Positions 35,848-44,127 of a DNA stretch of 64,000 nucleotides are shown piece after piece; position 1 is the stretch's first letter; every line of letters begins with the position of its first letter. Source of the stretch: Janthinobacterium sp. 61 (GTDB lineage: Bacteria; Pseudomonadota; Gammaproteobacteria; Burkholderiales; Burkholderiaceae_D); assembly GCF_002846335.1 (NCBI RefSeq), contig NZ_PJMQ01000001.1:3596001-3660000 (forward strand), written 5' to 3'. The notes under the pieces were generated by a model, which saw only the letters and a program-made list of their open reading frames with translations, did no database searches and was not told the origin of the DNA. The translations under genes and the position numbers were made by a program.

Positions 35848-37215
35848 ATGCTAGATAATCTCACCCAACGGCTTGCCAAAGTCGTCAAGACCATGCGCGG
35901 CGAGGCGCGCCTGACCGAAGCGAACACCGCCGACATGCTGCGCGAAGTGCGCCTGGCGCTGCTCGAAGCCGACGTCGCCCTGCCCGCCGTGCGCGAATTC
36001 ATCGCCAAAGTCAAAGAAAAAGCCATGGGCGAGGATGTCATTTCCTCGCTCACGCCAGGCCAGGCCCTGGTCGGCGTGGTGCAGCGCGAGCTGGCCGCCC
36101 TGATGGGCGCCGATCTGGGACCGGAAGCGTCGCAGATCAGCTTTGCGCAGCAGCCGCCCGCCATCATCCTGATGGCCGGTCTGCAGGGTGTGGGTAAGAC
36201 CACCACCGTCGGCAAGCTGGCGAAATACCTGAAGGAAGAAAAGAAGAAGAAAGTGCTGACCGTCTCGGCCGACGTGTATCGTCCTGCCGCGATCGCCCAG
36301 CTGCAATCGGTCACCGCCCAGGTGGGCGCCGACTTCTTCCCGTCTTCCAGCACCGACAAGCCGGTCGATATCGCCCTGGCCGCGCTGGACTGGGCGAAAA
36401 AGCATTACCACGATGTGCTGATCATCGATACGGCCGGCCGCCTGGGTATCGACGAAGAGATGATGCGCGAAATCGCCGCCGTCCACAGCGCAGTGAAACC
36501 GATCGAAACCCTGTTTGTCGTCGACGCCATGTTGGGCCAGGACGCCATCAACACGGCGAAAGCCTTCAACGATGCGCTGCCGCTGACCGGTATCGTGCTG
36601 ACCAAGCTCGATGGCGATGCACGCGGTGGTGCCGCCCTGTCAGTGCGCCACATCACGGGCAAACCGATCAAGTTTGCCGGTGTCTCGGAAAAACTCGACG
36701 GCCTGGAAGCGTTCGACCCGACCCGCATGGCCAACCGCATCCTGGGCATGGGCGACATCCTCGCGCTGGTGGAAGAAGCGCGCAAGGGCGTCGACAGCAA
36801 GGCGGCGGCCGACCTGGCGCAAAAGATCAAGGTCGGCGGCAAGTTCGACATGAACGACTTCAAGGCGCAACTGGGGCAAATGAAAAAGATGGGCGGCATG
36901 GCCAACCTGATGGACAAGCTGCCGGCGCAGTTCCAGCAGGCGGCTGGCGGCAAGAACATGGATCAAGCCGATAAACAGGTGCGCCGCATGTGCGGCATCA
37001 TCGATTCGATGACGCCGCAGGAGCGCGCCAAGCCTGAACTGATCAAGGCCACGCGCAAGCGCCGCATCGCTGCCGGCGCCGGCGTGCAAGTGCAGGAAGT
37101 AAACCGCATGCTGACGCAATTCGAGCAAATGCAGACGATGATGAAGAAATTGTCGGGCGGCGGCATGATGAAGATGATGCGCTCCATGAAGGGCATGATG
37201 CCTGGGATGAGGTAA
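35848..37215 (+). CDS. ffh: Signal recognition particle protein Ffh
   Basis: 455 aa GTPase that binds 4.5S RNA and nascent signal peptides and delivers ribosomes to FtsY. N domain first, then G domain with GLQGVGKTTTVGKLA (G1), DVYRPAAIAQL, DTAGRLGIDEEMM (G3) and TKLDGDARGGAALS (G4). The Met-rich M domain at the C-terminus ends in repeated Met-Lys-Met-Met patterns. Normal length. The 3' side carries copy B of the dispersed palindromic element. Confidence 0.98.
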   Translation: MLDNLTQRLAKVVKTMRGEARLTEANTADMLREVRLALLEADVALPAVREFIAKVKEKAMGEDVISSLTPGQALVGVVQRELAALMGADLGPEASQISFAQQPPAIILMAGLQGVGKTTTVGKLAKYLKEEKKKKVLTVSADVYRPAAIAQLQSVTAQVGADFFPSSSTDKPVDIALAALDWAKKHYHDVLIIDTAGRLGIDEEMMREIAAVHSAVKPIETLFVVDAMLGQDAINTAKAFNDALPLTGIVLTKLDGDARGGAALSVRHITGKPIKFAGVSEKLDGLEAFDPTRMANRILGMGDILALVEEARKGVDSKAAADLAQKIKVGGKFDMNDFKAQLGQMKKMGGMANLMDKLPAQFQQAAGGKNMDQADKQVRRMCGIIDSMTPQERAKPELIKATRKRRIAAGAGVQVQEVNRMLTQFEQMQTMMKKLSGGGMMKMMRSMKGMMPGMR

Positions 37216-37671
37216 GGCTCCAAAATCCGCGATGAGGAAAGGCTTCAAAATCCGCTGCGCGGGGCGCTTTGCGGCCGGCGATGCTCACCGTACTAAAGTA
37301 CGGTTGCGCTTCCCGGCCACAAATCATCCCCGCTCGCTGTGATTTTGAAGGCCTTTTTGACGCTCCGTATCTAAACTCGACAGGTTAGAAAACATCGTTC
37401 CACATAGCGCCGGATTGCATTTTCATGCATCCGGCATCACTCTTCCCTCCCCCCGCAGTCCCCCTCCCCGCATAGCCAGCAAGCATGCCATTTACGGGCA
37501 AAAACGCCGTTCTGCGTCCCCAAGCGGTGCGCCCGGGCGACAGCATGGCCATTTCCCTGCTTTTTCCTCGTAAAAACGTGAAAAACACTTGCATACAAGG
37601 TAAATCCACACCAATATTAGCCGTGCGATTAATTGCGCAATTTCCCATGTGTTTGTTAAGGAGGCTCGAAG
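37216..37671. other. Gene-free region between ffh and the SWIB-domain gene
   Basis: 456 bp. It holds palindromic element copy B (37240-37353) and a further hairpin with 7-bp arms GCCGGAT/ATCCGGC (37409-37415 with 37429-37435). The promoter of the SWIB gene must lie in the AT-richer part after 37540. No credible gene is seen. Confidence 0.7.
37240..37353. repeat. Dispersed intergenic palindromic element, copy B
   Basis: Begins 24 nt after the ffh stop. Core palindrome CCGTACTAAAGTACGG at 37288-37303, flanked by GCGATGCTCA and TTGCGCTTC. Outer arms GGCTTCAAAATC and GATTTTGAAGGCC are complementary to each other but differ in sequence from the outer arms of copies A, C and D. Confidence 0.78.
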
Positions 37672-38067
37672 ATGGCAACAGCCAAAAAAACCCCAGTAGC
37701 AGCGCCAGCCAAAGCAGCAGCAGCCAAGCCTGCAGCAGCCAAAAAAGCAGCACCCGCAGCCAAAGCAGCAGCTAAACCGGCAGCGGCGAAGAAAGCGGCA
37801 GCACCGGCAACACCACGCAAGCCAAACGCAGCATTCATGAAAGCAATGACGCCATCGAAAGAGCTGGCCGCCGTTGTTGGCGCAGCACCATTGCCGCGCA
37901 CGGAAGTGACCAAAAAGGTATGGGATTACATCAAAAAACTCGATCTGCAAGATCCGGCCAACCGCCGCATGATCAATGCGGACGACAAGCTGAAAGCTGT
38001 TTTCGGCGGCAAAGCCCAAGTCTCCATGTTTGAAATGACGAAACTGATCTCCGATCATTTGAAATAA
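37672..38067 (+). CDS. SWIB/MDM2-domain protein with histone H1-like N-terminal tail
   Basis: 131 aa. Residues 1-50 are a Lys/Ala/Pro tail of the H1-like type (AAAKPAAAKKAAPAAK). Residues 51-131 form a complete SWIB domain (FMKAMTPSKELAAVVG, LPRTEVTKKVWDYIKKL, INADDKLKAVFG, MFEMTKLISDHL). SWIB domains are typical of eukaryotic chromatin remodelling and chlamydial proteins; in betaproteobacteria small SWIB proteins occur with unknown role. DNA or nucleoid association through the basic tail is inferred. A GGAGG ribosome-binding site precedes the ATG. A terminator follows at 38102-38139. Confidence 0.9.
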   Translation: MATAKKTPVAAPAKAAAAKPAAAKKAAPAAKAAAKPAAAKKAAAPATPRKPNAAFMKAMTPSKELAAVVGAAPLPRTEVTKKVWDYIKKLDLQDPANRRMINADDKLKAVFGGKAQVSMFEMTKLISDHLK

Positions 38068-38101
38068 TCAGATACGCACAGGGCGTTCCGCGCCGTGTGA
38101 G

Positions 38102-38139
38102 TGCCCCGCAGCTGAATCAGCGAGCGGGGCATTTTTTTT
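38102..38139 (+). terminator. Rho-independent terminator of the SWIB gene
   Basis: 8-bp stem TGCCCCGC/GCGGGGCA (38102-38109 with 38124-38131) with an inner CTGA/TCAG pairing, followed by eight T residues (38132-38139). It lies 35 nt past the stop. Confidence 0.92.
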
Positions 38140-38140
38140 G

Positions 38141-38204
38141 GGGGTCAGACCCTCAACACCGTTAACACAGAGCTCTGCGCCAATGCTCCCGGAGGTCTGA
38201 CCCC
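38141..38204. repeat. GGGGTCAGACC inverted repeat with 42-nt loop
   Basis: 11-bp arms GGGGTCAGACC (38141-38151) and GGTCTGACCCC (38194-38204). Same arm family as 13707-13735. It lies between the SWIB terminator and the stop of the convergent transglycosylase gene. Confidence 0.8.
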
Positions 38205-38209
38205 AGCCT

Positions 38210-38827
38210 TCATCTGAACTCCCACTGCCTCCACGCCGCCCGCACGGCATTCGGATACTCGGCCCGCCCCCGGCTGCCGTTATACCGCCCCAGCGCCAGG
38301 TACAAGTCCCCCTTTTCCATGTCCAGGTACATGCGCAAAATCGCGCAGCCATAGCGCAAATTCGTTTGCATGTGGAACAGTTTGCTGCGGTCGCTATCGC
38401 CGATGACGCCCGTCCAGAAGGGCATCACCTGCATGTAGCCGCGCGCGCCAGCCAGCGAGACGGCGTACTTTCGGTAGGCCGACTCCACCTGGATCAGGCC
38501 CAGCACCAGGGCCGGCTCCAGGCCAGCGCGGCGCGCTTCGTACCATACCGTCTCCAGAAATTCCGTGCGCAACTGCGCGTCCGGCAGCTTGCGCTGCAGG
38601 CGTTGCGACATTTGCGCCAGCCATTGCTGGTAGCGCTGCAGTTCGATGGGGGTGGCAAATTTGGGTTGCGGCGGGCGTTCGTCGCGGATTGCGTGCGACA
38701 GGGCCAGGCGGACGGAGTCGGCCAGCGCCTCCTCTTTCTGATTACCGGCCTGCGCCGGGAAAGCGCAGGCCAGACTGGCGGCCAGCGCGAGCGCGCCAGC
38801 CACCTTGCTTACGGATAAACGCTTCAC
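38210..38827 (-). CDS. Lytic transglycosylase (SLT-domain) protein
   Basis: 205 aa exported protein. Signal peptide ends near FPAQAGN (about residue 27). The lysozyme-like SLT domain has [28 protein letters not shown], with the catalytic Glu in QVES, then [24 protein letters not shown] and [10 protein letters not shown]. It would cleave peptidoglycan with formation of 1,6-anhydro ends, products that AmpD and Mpl recycle. The start is GTG at 38827, which overlaps the proS stop (GTGA). Confidence 0.9.
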   Translation of the reverse strand: MKRLSVSKVAGALALAASLACAFPAQAGNQKEEALADSVRLALSHAIRDERPPQPKFATPIELQRYQQWLAQMSQRLQRKLPDAQLRTEFLETVWYEARRAGLEPALVLGLIQVESAYRKYAVSLAGARGYMQVMPFWTGVIGDSDRSKLFHMQTNLRYGCAILRMYLDMEKGDLYLALGRYNGSRGRAEYPNAVRAAWRQWEFR

Positions 38828-40563
38828 TGCGCCATTTTGCCCTGGATGAAGGCGACGATCTCGTCCGGCGCTACGCCGGTGGCTTCCGCGTCGCGGCGGC
38901 CCTGGTATTCCAGCTTGCCTTCTTTCAGGCCGCGCTCGCCGATGACGATGCGGTGCGGCACGCCGATCAGTTCCCAGTCTGCAAACATGGCGCCAGGACG
39001 CAGGCCGCGATCATCGACGATGACATCGACGCCAGCGCCTTGCAGGGCCGCGTACAGCTTCTCCGTCTCTTCCTTGACCAATTCGCTGCGGTCCATGCCC
39101 ATCGGGCACAGCACAACTTCAAACGGCGCGATCGACGCTGGCCAGATGATGCCCTTGTCGTCGAAGTTCTGTTCGATGGCGGCGCCCAGGATGCGCGTCA
39201 CGCCGATACCATAGCAACCCATCTGCAGCGGCGCAGGCTTGCCATTTTCGTCGAGGAAGGTGGCTTTCATGCTTTCCGAGTACGCCGTACCCAGCTGGAA
39301 CACGTGGCCCACTTCGATGCCGCGCTCGATGGCGAGCAAGCCCTGGCCGTCCGGCGAAGCGTCGCCGGCGACGACATTGCGCAAGTCGGCCACAATGGCC
39401 GGCTCGGCCACGTCACGGCCCCAGTTGGCGCCCGTGTAGTGGTAACCGGCGTCATTCGCGCCGCAAACGAAGTCGCTCATATGGGCGACCGTGCGGTCCG
39501 CCACCACGGTGACGGGTGCTTGCGTGCCGATCGGGCCCAGATAGCCGGGAATCGTGCCATAGACTTCCAGAATTTCCGCTTCGGTCGAGAAACGATGGCC
39601 GGCCAGACCGGCAACCTTGCCTACCTTGATCTCGTTCAATTCATGGTCGCCGCGCAGCAGCAGCATGAAATGCTGTTTCGTGACTTTCTCGTCCTTGCCC
39701 GTCGTTTCCACCGTCAGTGCGATGGTTTTCACGGTTTGCGACAGATCGATCCCCAGCAAGGCGGCTACGGTTTCGCACTTGACGGTGTCCGGCGTGGCCG
39801 TTTTTGTCAGCGCCTGGGCAGCAGCTGGGCGCTCGCCCGCTGGCGGCAGCGCTTCGGCCGCTTCCATGTTGGCGGCATAATCGGACGTCGGGCAGTACAC
39901 GAGCGCATCTTCCCCCGTGTGGGCGATGACGTGGAATTCATGCGAACCGGAACCGCCGATGGCGCCGTTGTCGGCTGCGACAGCGCGGAATTTCAGGCCA
40001 AAGCGCGTGAAGATGCGCGTGTAGGCGTCAAACATGACCTTGTACGATGCCTGCATGCCGGCCAGGTCGCGGTCGAAGGAATAGGCGTCCTTCATGGTGA
40101 ATTCGCGGCCGCGCATCAGGCCGAAGCGGGGACGGCGCTCGTCGCGGAATTTGGTCTGGATGTGATAAAAGTTCAACGGCAACTGGCGGTAGGACTTGAT
40201 TTCCGTACGCACGACGTCCGTGATGACCTCTTCCGACGTCGGCTGGATCGCGTACTCGCGGCCGTGGCGGTCTTTCACGCGCATCAGTTCGTCGCCCATC
40301 TTGGTCCAGCGGCCCGTCTCCTGCCACAGTTCGGCCGGCTGCACGAGCGGCATCAGCAGTTCGATGCCCGCGGCTTTGTTCATCTCGTCACGGATGATGG
40401 CTTCCACCTTGCGGATCACGCGCAGGCCCATCGGCATGTAGGTATAGATGCCGGAACCGAGGCGTTTGATCATGCCTGCACGCATCATCAATTGGTGGCT
40501 GACGATTTCCGCGTCAGAAGGTGCATCTTTAAGTGTGGAAATAAAAAAACGGGAGGCGCGCAT
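38824..40563 (-). CDS. proS: Prolyl-tRNA synthetase (ProS, bacterial type)
   Basis: 579 aa class II synthetase charging tRNA-Pro. Motif 1 [15 protein letters not shown], motif 2 [23 protein letters not shown] and motif 3 [17 protein letters not shown] are all clear. The central insertion (about 225-395) is the YbaK-like Ala-tRNA-Pro editing domain, and the C-terminal anticodon-binding domain follows. Normal length. It is translationally coupled to the downstream transglycosylase. Confidence 0.98.
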   Translation of the reverse strand: MRASRFFISTLKDAPSDAEIVSHQLMMRAGMIKRLGSGIYTYMPMGLRVIRKVEAIIRDEMNKAAGIELLMPLVQPAELWQETGRWTKMGDELMRVKDRHGREYAIQPTSEEVITDVVRTEIKSYRQLPLNFYHIQTKFRDERRPRFGLMRGREFTMKDAYSFDRDLAGMQASYKVMFDAYTRIFTRFGLKFRAVAADNGAIGGSGSHEFHVIAHTGEDALVYCPTSDYAANMEAAEALPPAGERPAAAQALTKTATPDTVKCETVAALLGIDLSQTVKTIALTVETTGKDEKVTKQHFMLLLRGDHELNEIKVGKVAGLAGHRFSTEAEILEVYGTIPGYLGPIGTQAPVTVVADRTVAHMSDFVCGANDAGYHYTGANWGRDVAEPAIVADLRNVVAGDASPDGQGLLAIERGIEVGHVFQLGTAYSESMKATFLDENGKPAPLQMGCYGIGVTRILGAAIEQNFDDKGIIWPASIAPFEVVLCPMGMDRSELVKEETEKLYAALQGAGVDVIVDDRGLRPGAMFADWELIGVPHRIVIGERGLKEGKLEYQGRRDAEATGVAPDEIVAFIQGKMAQ

Positions 40564-40767
40564 AACGGTGAATTCTTTTTAAAAAGAGAGGGTTATAATC
40601 AACCTAATTTTAAAGGATTAGCTGGCTGATGCGTCCATACTTTACACAAATGCGCTCAATTGGTGCGATTCCGGCGCTTTTCGCACCCCGAAAAGGTCAC
40701 CGGCTTGCGAAGTTGTGGGTAATTATGTAAAAAAGGACGCACTGTCGCAGAAAGTTTGAGGTGCATT

Positions 40768-41400
40768 ATGCTCGACCGTGAAGGGTTTCGGCCCAACGTC
40801 GGCATCATCCTGCTAAACGCCCAGAACGAGGTGTGGTGGGGCAAGCGGGTGCGCGAGCACTCATGGCAGTTTCCGCAAGGCGGTATCAAATATGGCGAAA
40901 CACCGGAACAAGCCATGTTTCGCGAACTTGAAGAGGAAATCGGACTCAGACAGGAACACGTCAAAATTGTCGGCCGCACCCGCGACTGGCTGCGCTATGA
41001 AGTGCCAGACCACTTCATCAAGCGCGAGATTCGCGGCCATTACCGTGGCCAGAAGCAGATTTGGTTTCTGCTGAGAATGTGCGCGCGCGATAACGACGTC
41101 AATCTGCGCCTGACCGACCATCCCGAGTTCGACGCCTGGCGCTGGCATGAGTACTGGGTCCCGCTCGATGTCGTCATAGAATTTAAACGCGATGTCTACC
41201 AGCGCGCCTTGCAGGAGCTGTCCCGCTTCCTGACCTGGCCCGTGCATGGCAACGCGCAGCAAGCGCACCGCCACACGTCGCGCTATCTGCGCCAGCCCCA
41301 TGCGCCACGGGCGCAGGATGGTACGGCACTGGCCAAACCTTGCGACGGCGTTGCCGCCGAAGGGTGTACGCCGGAGCTGATTCTGCCAGGCAAGGGGTAG
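40768..41400 (+). CDS. rppH: RNA pyrophosphohydrolase RppH
   Basis: 210 aa Nudix hydrolase that removes pyrophosphate from the 5' end of mRNA and so triggers decay. It begins [16 protein letters not shown]; the Nudix box is [23 protein letters not shown] in order, with the metal-binding Glu pair. The C-terminal ~45 residues are a variable His/Pro-rich extension. The ATG at 40768 is preferred because GAGG lies 6-9 nt upstream. proS divergent from rppH is a usual betaproteobacterial arrangement. Confidence 0.95.
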   Translation: MLDREGFRPNVGIILLNAQNEVWWGKRVREHSWQFPQGGIKYGETPEQAMFRELEEEIGLRQEHVKIVGRTRDWLRYEVPDHFIKREIRGHYRGQKQIWFLLRMCARDNDVNLRLTDHPEFDAWRWHEYWVPLDVVIEFKRDVYQRALQELSRFLTWPVHGNAQQAHRHTSRYLRQPHAPRAQDGTALAKPCDGVAAEGCTPELILPGKG

Positions 41401-41433
41401 TCCACCGCAATGAACGCACTCTCCCACGCAAAA

Positions 41434-41462
41434 GGGGCAGCCTGAACAGGCTGCCCCTTTTT
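41434..41462. terminator. Strong rho-independent terminator after rppH
   Basis: 10-bp perfect stem GGGGCAGCCT/AGGCTGCCCC (41434-41443 with 41448-41457), 4-nt loop, five T residues after it and three A residues before it. Mainly serves rppH (plus). Confidence 0.92.
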
Positions 41463-41507
41463 ACATACCGGTAAGAAACTTTCTTTTAAAAATGCAGACA
41501 GTTTCGA

Positions 41508-41623
41508 CACCTAACAAAACCGTAGCGAGCGGCAGTGATTTGTGGCTAAGAAGCGCAACCGTACTCTAGTACGGTGAGCATCGCAGGCCGCAAAGCGCGA
41601 CGCGCAGTAGGTTTGGTTAGGTG
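41508..41623. repeat. Dispersed intergenic palindromic element, copy A
   Basis: Between convergent rppH and mqo, ending at the mqo stop. Core palindrome CCGTACTCTAGTACGG at 41559-41574. Outer arms CACCTAACAAAACC (41508-41521) and GGTTTGGTTAGGTG (41610-41623) are complementary with one mismatch. Inner arms CGTAGCGAGCGG and CGCGCAGTAGG recur in copies B to D. Confidence 0.8.
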
Positions 41624-43204
41624 TTAATTAGCGGCGGGAACGTCCAGGGTAATGGCTTTCAAGCCCAGGATGTTGCTGCTGTACTGGCGGATCTTGTTGG
41701 CCAGGGCTGGGTCATTGTTCAGCTTTTGGCCGTACGACGGCACCATTTCCACCATCTTCGCCTGCCATTCCGGCGTTGCCAGGCGGCTCTTGAATGCCGT
41801 TTGCAGCACCTTGATCATGATCGGCGGCGCGGTCGAGGCGCCTGGCGATGCACCCAGCAGGGCAACGATGCTGCCATCGGCGGCACCGACGACTTCCGTA
41901 CCGAACTGCAACAAACCACCTTTGACAGGGTCATCCTTGACGATCTGCACGCGCTGGCCCGCGTTTTGCAGCGTCCAGTCTTCCATCTTGGCGTTCGGCA
42001 AGTATTCGCGCAAGGTCTTCAAACGGTCTTCCGGCGTGTTCATGACTTGCTCGACCAGGTACTTCGTCAACGGAATATTGTCGTAGCCGGCTTGCAGCAT
42101 GGGCTTTACATTGCCCGTGCCGATCGAGGCCGGCAAGTCGATCCAGGAACCGTTTTTCAGGAACTTGGTCGAGAAGGTGGCAAACGGGCCAAACAGCAGG
42201 GCTTTCTTGCCATCGATGATGCGCGTATCGAGATGCGGCACGGACATCGGCGGCGAACCCACGGATGCCTTGCCGTAGACCTTGGCCGCATGCGCCGCCA
42301 CCAGTTCCGGATTGGTGGTGACCAGCCATTGGCCGCCCACCGGCACGCCGCCGTAGCCCTTGGCTTCAGGAATGCCCGATTTTTCCAGCAGCGGCAGCGA
42401 ACCGCCGCCGGCGCCGATGAAGACGAACTTGGCGCGCATGGTCTTTTCCTTGCCGGCGGCCAGGTCTTTCACCGTCACGTTCCACACGCCATCGGCGCCG
42501 CGCTGGATGTCCTCCACCTGGTGGCGCAGGTGCAGGACCATGCCATGGCTGTCCGTCAGGTATTTCACCAGACCGCGCGTGAGGTTGCCGAAATTGACGT
42601 CAGTACCGATTTCCATGCGCGTCGCGGCCACTTTCTGGCCCTTGTCGCGGCCTTGCATGACCAACGGCGCCCATTGCTCGATCTGCGCCTGGTCTTCCGA
42701 GTACAGCATGCCCTTGAACAGGTTTTCCTTTTGCAGCGCGGCATAGCGCTTCTTCAGAAAGGCAATATTCTCATCGCCCCAGACAAAGGCCATGTGCGGC
42801 ACATTGTTGATGAAGGTTTGCGGCGCGCCCAGGTGCTTGTTGGCTACCTGATAGGCCCAGAATTGCTTGGATATTTCGAATTGCTCGTTGATGGCAACGG
42901 CTTTTTTCGTCTCGATGCTGCCATCGGCCGCTTCCGGCGTGTAGTTCAGTTCGGCAAAGGCCGAGTGGCCCGTGCCCGCGTTGTTCATCGCGTCCGAGCT
43001 TTCGGCGGCCACGGAATCGAGGCGCTCGACCATTTCCATCGTCAGCGATGGATCGAGTTCCTTGAGCATGCTGCCCAGGGTGGCGCTCATGGTGCCGGCG
43101 CCGATCAGCAGCACGTCGACCGGTTTTTCGGACGAGGCCGGAGGGGTCTTGTTACATGCCGCCAGGATCAGGCACGACATCAAAAGTAATAGCGATTTAC
43201 GCAT
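41624..43204 (-). CDS. mqo: Malate:quinone oxidoreductase with lipoprotein signal
   Basis: 526 aa FAD enzyme oxidising malate to oxaloacetate and passing electrons to quinone. The FAD motif [24 protein letters not shown] starts near residue 27; [17 protein letters not shown] and [21 protein letters not shown] are family segments. In front is a hydrophobic leader ending LILAAC, a clear lipobox with Cys at residue 17. The start at 43204 has GGAG upstream and begins MRKSLLLL. Classical Mqo is a cytoplasmic peripheral membrane enzyme, so an export/lipidation signal is notable. Copy A of the palindromic element abuts its stop. Confidence 0.93.
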   Translation of the reverse strand: MRKSLLLLMSCLILAACNKTPPASSEKPVDVLLIGAGTMSATLGSMLKELDPSLTMEMVERLDSVAAESSDAMNNAGTGHSAFAELNYTPEAADGSIETKKAVAINEQFEISKQFWAYQVANKHLGAPQTFINNVPHMAFVWGDENIAFLKKRYAALQKENLFKGMLYSEDQAQIEQWAPLVMQGRDKGQKVAATRMEIGTDVNFGNLTRGLVKYLTDSHGMVLHLRHQVEDIQRGADGVWNVTVKDLAAGKEKTMRAKFVFIGAGGGSLPLLEKSGIPEAKGYGGVPVGGQWLVTTNPELVAAHAAKVYGKASVGSPPMSVPHLDTRIIDGKKALLFGPFATFSTKFLKNGSWIDLPASIGTGNVKPMLQAGYDNIPLTKYLVEQVMNTPEDRLKTLREYLPNAKMEDWTLQNAGQRVQIVKDDPVKGGLLQFGTEVVGAADGSIVALLGASPGASTAPPIMIKVLQTAFKSRLATPEWQAKMVEMVPSYGQKLNNDPALANKIRQYSSNILGLKAITLDVPAAN

Positions 43205-43677
43205 TCGTAACTCCATTTTTGGATACTGAAGGATGATTCTTGCGCGCCACCGTGGCGACACCATCGCGGCTATCGACGGATCCGACGAAAAACAGACCAG
43301 CCTCCGGCACGCCAAGGCGGCAGGACAGGTCAATGTCGATGGTGATAGGCATGCTGCCGTGCTCCGGAATATCCCGAGAGCAATATCTGGTGGCAAAGGT
43401 GCGGGCAAAGGACAGCGCGGACTGCGTTGTCGGCTGAAAAACCGGCAATGAAATCGCCGTCATGTCCAGTGCAAATATCAAGAGCGGCGATTTTATCACC
43501 GTTATTTGACGCCGCCGGGCCGCAGCGGTAGTGGATAATACTTACTGCAGGGTATTAAATGATGGTGACTATAGGGTCTTGCAAACTGGTGCCAGACGAC
43601 AAAAAGGGCATCCTCGATGCCCTGAATTGACGTACGCGGTACAATGCCGGCTGCCCTTTAGCCATAGTCAGTCAGCC
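43205..43677. other. Gene-free region between mqo and the DUF1841 gene
   Basis: 473 bp that must hold divergent promoters for mqo (minus) and the DUF1841 gene (plus). A minus-strand intrinsic terminator is present at 43601-43622. Short frames overlapping the mqo start (for example minus 43197-43499) have no family features. I could not fix a promoter by eye. Confidence 0.65.
43601..43622 (-). terminator. Minus-strand terminator upstream of mqo
   Basis: 6-bp stem GGGCAT/ATGCCC (43606-43611 with 43617-43622), 5-nt loop, five T residues on the minus strand (A run 43601-43605). The nearest minus-strand gene that could use it is norB, whose stop is 506 bp away beyond the DUF1841 gene. Confidence 0.65.
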
Positions 43678-44100
43678 ATGTTCAACCCCTCTTCCGACGA
43701 CGTGCGCCGTTTCTTTTGTGAAACATTGCGCAAGCACCGCGCCCATGAAATCCTTACGCCGATGGAAGCCATCGCGCTCGACTGGATTCTGGAACACCCC
43801 GAGTACGAAAACGAACTCTCCGACGTCGAAGCGGCACTGGCGCGCGACTACTCCGTCGAAGGTGGTCAGGCGAACCCGTTCTTGCACCTGTCCATGCACC
43901 TGTCGATCACGGAGCAGGTGCAGGTGGACCAACCGCGCGGCATCCGCCCGGCCGTCCAGCAACTGACCCAGCGCCTCGATTCGGCCCATGCGGCCCAGCA
44001 TGAAGTGATGGAATGCCTGGGCCAGATGATCTGGGCTTCGCAGCGCTCGGGCTTGCCGCCGGACACGGACGCCTATATAGACTGCGTGCGCCGCCGGTAG
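43678..44100 (+). CDS. DUF1841-family protein
   Basis: 140 aa cytoplasmic protein. It matches the DUF1841 pattern: PSSDDVRRFFCETLRKHR at the start, LTPMEAIALDWILEHPEYE, NPFLHLSMHLSITEQ in the middle and a late MIWASQRSGLPPD. The family is common in beta- and gammaproteobacteria and its function is unknown. It starts at 43678 although an upstream in-frame ATG exists at 43531; the family start and the lack of upstream similarity favour this. It converges on norB with 27 bp between stops. Confidence 0.88.
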   Translation: MFNPSSDDVRRFFCETLRKHRAHEILTPMEAIALDWILEHPEYENELSDVEAALARDYSVEGGQANPFLHLSMHLSITEQVQVDQPRGIRPAVQQLTQRLDSAHAAQHEVMECLGQMIWASQRSGLPPDTDAYIDCVRRR

Positions 44101-44127
44101 GAACACAGGTGCTGTACCAGTACTACC

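Noticed and set aside
43197..43499. A 100-codon minus-strand frame overlapping the mqo start
   Set aside because: No family features, no ribosome-binding site, and it overlaps the lipobox start of mqo in another frame.
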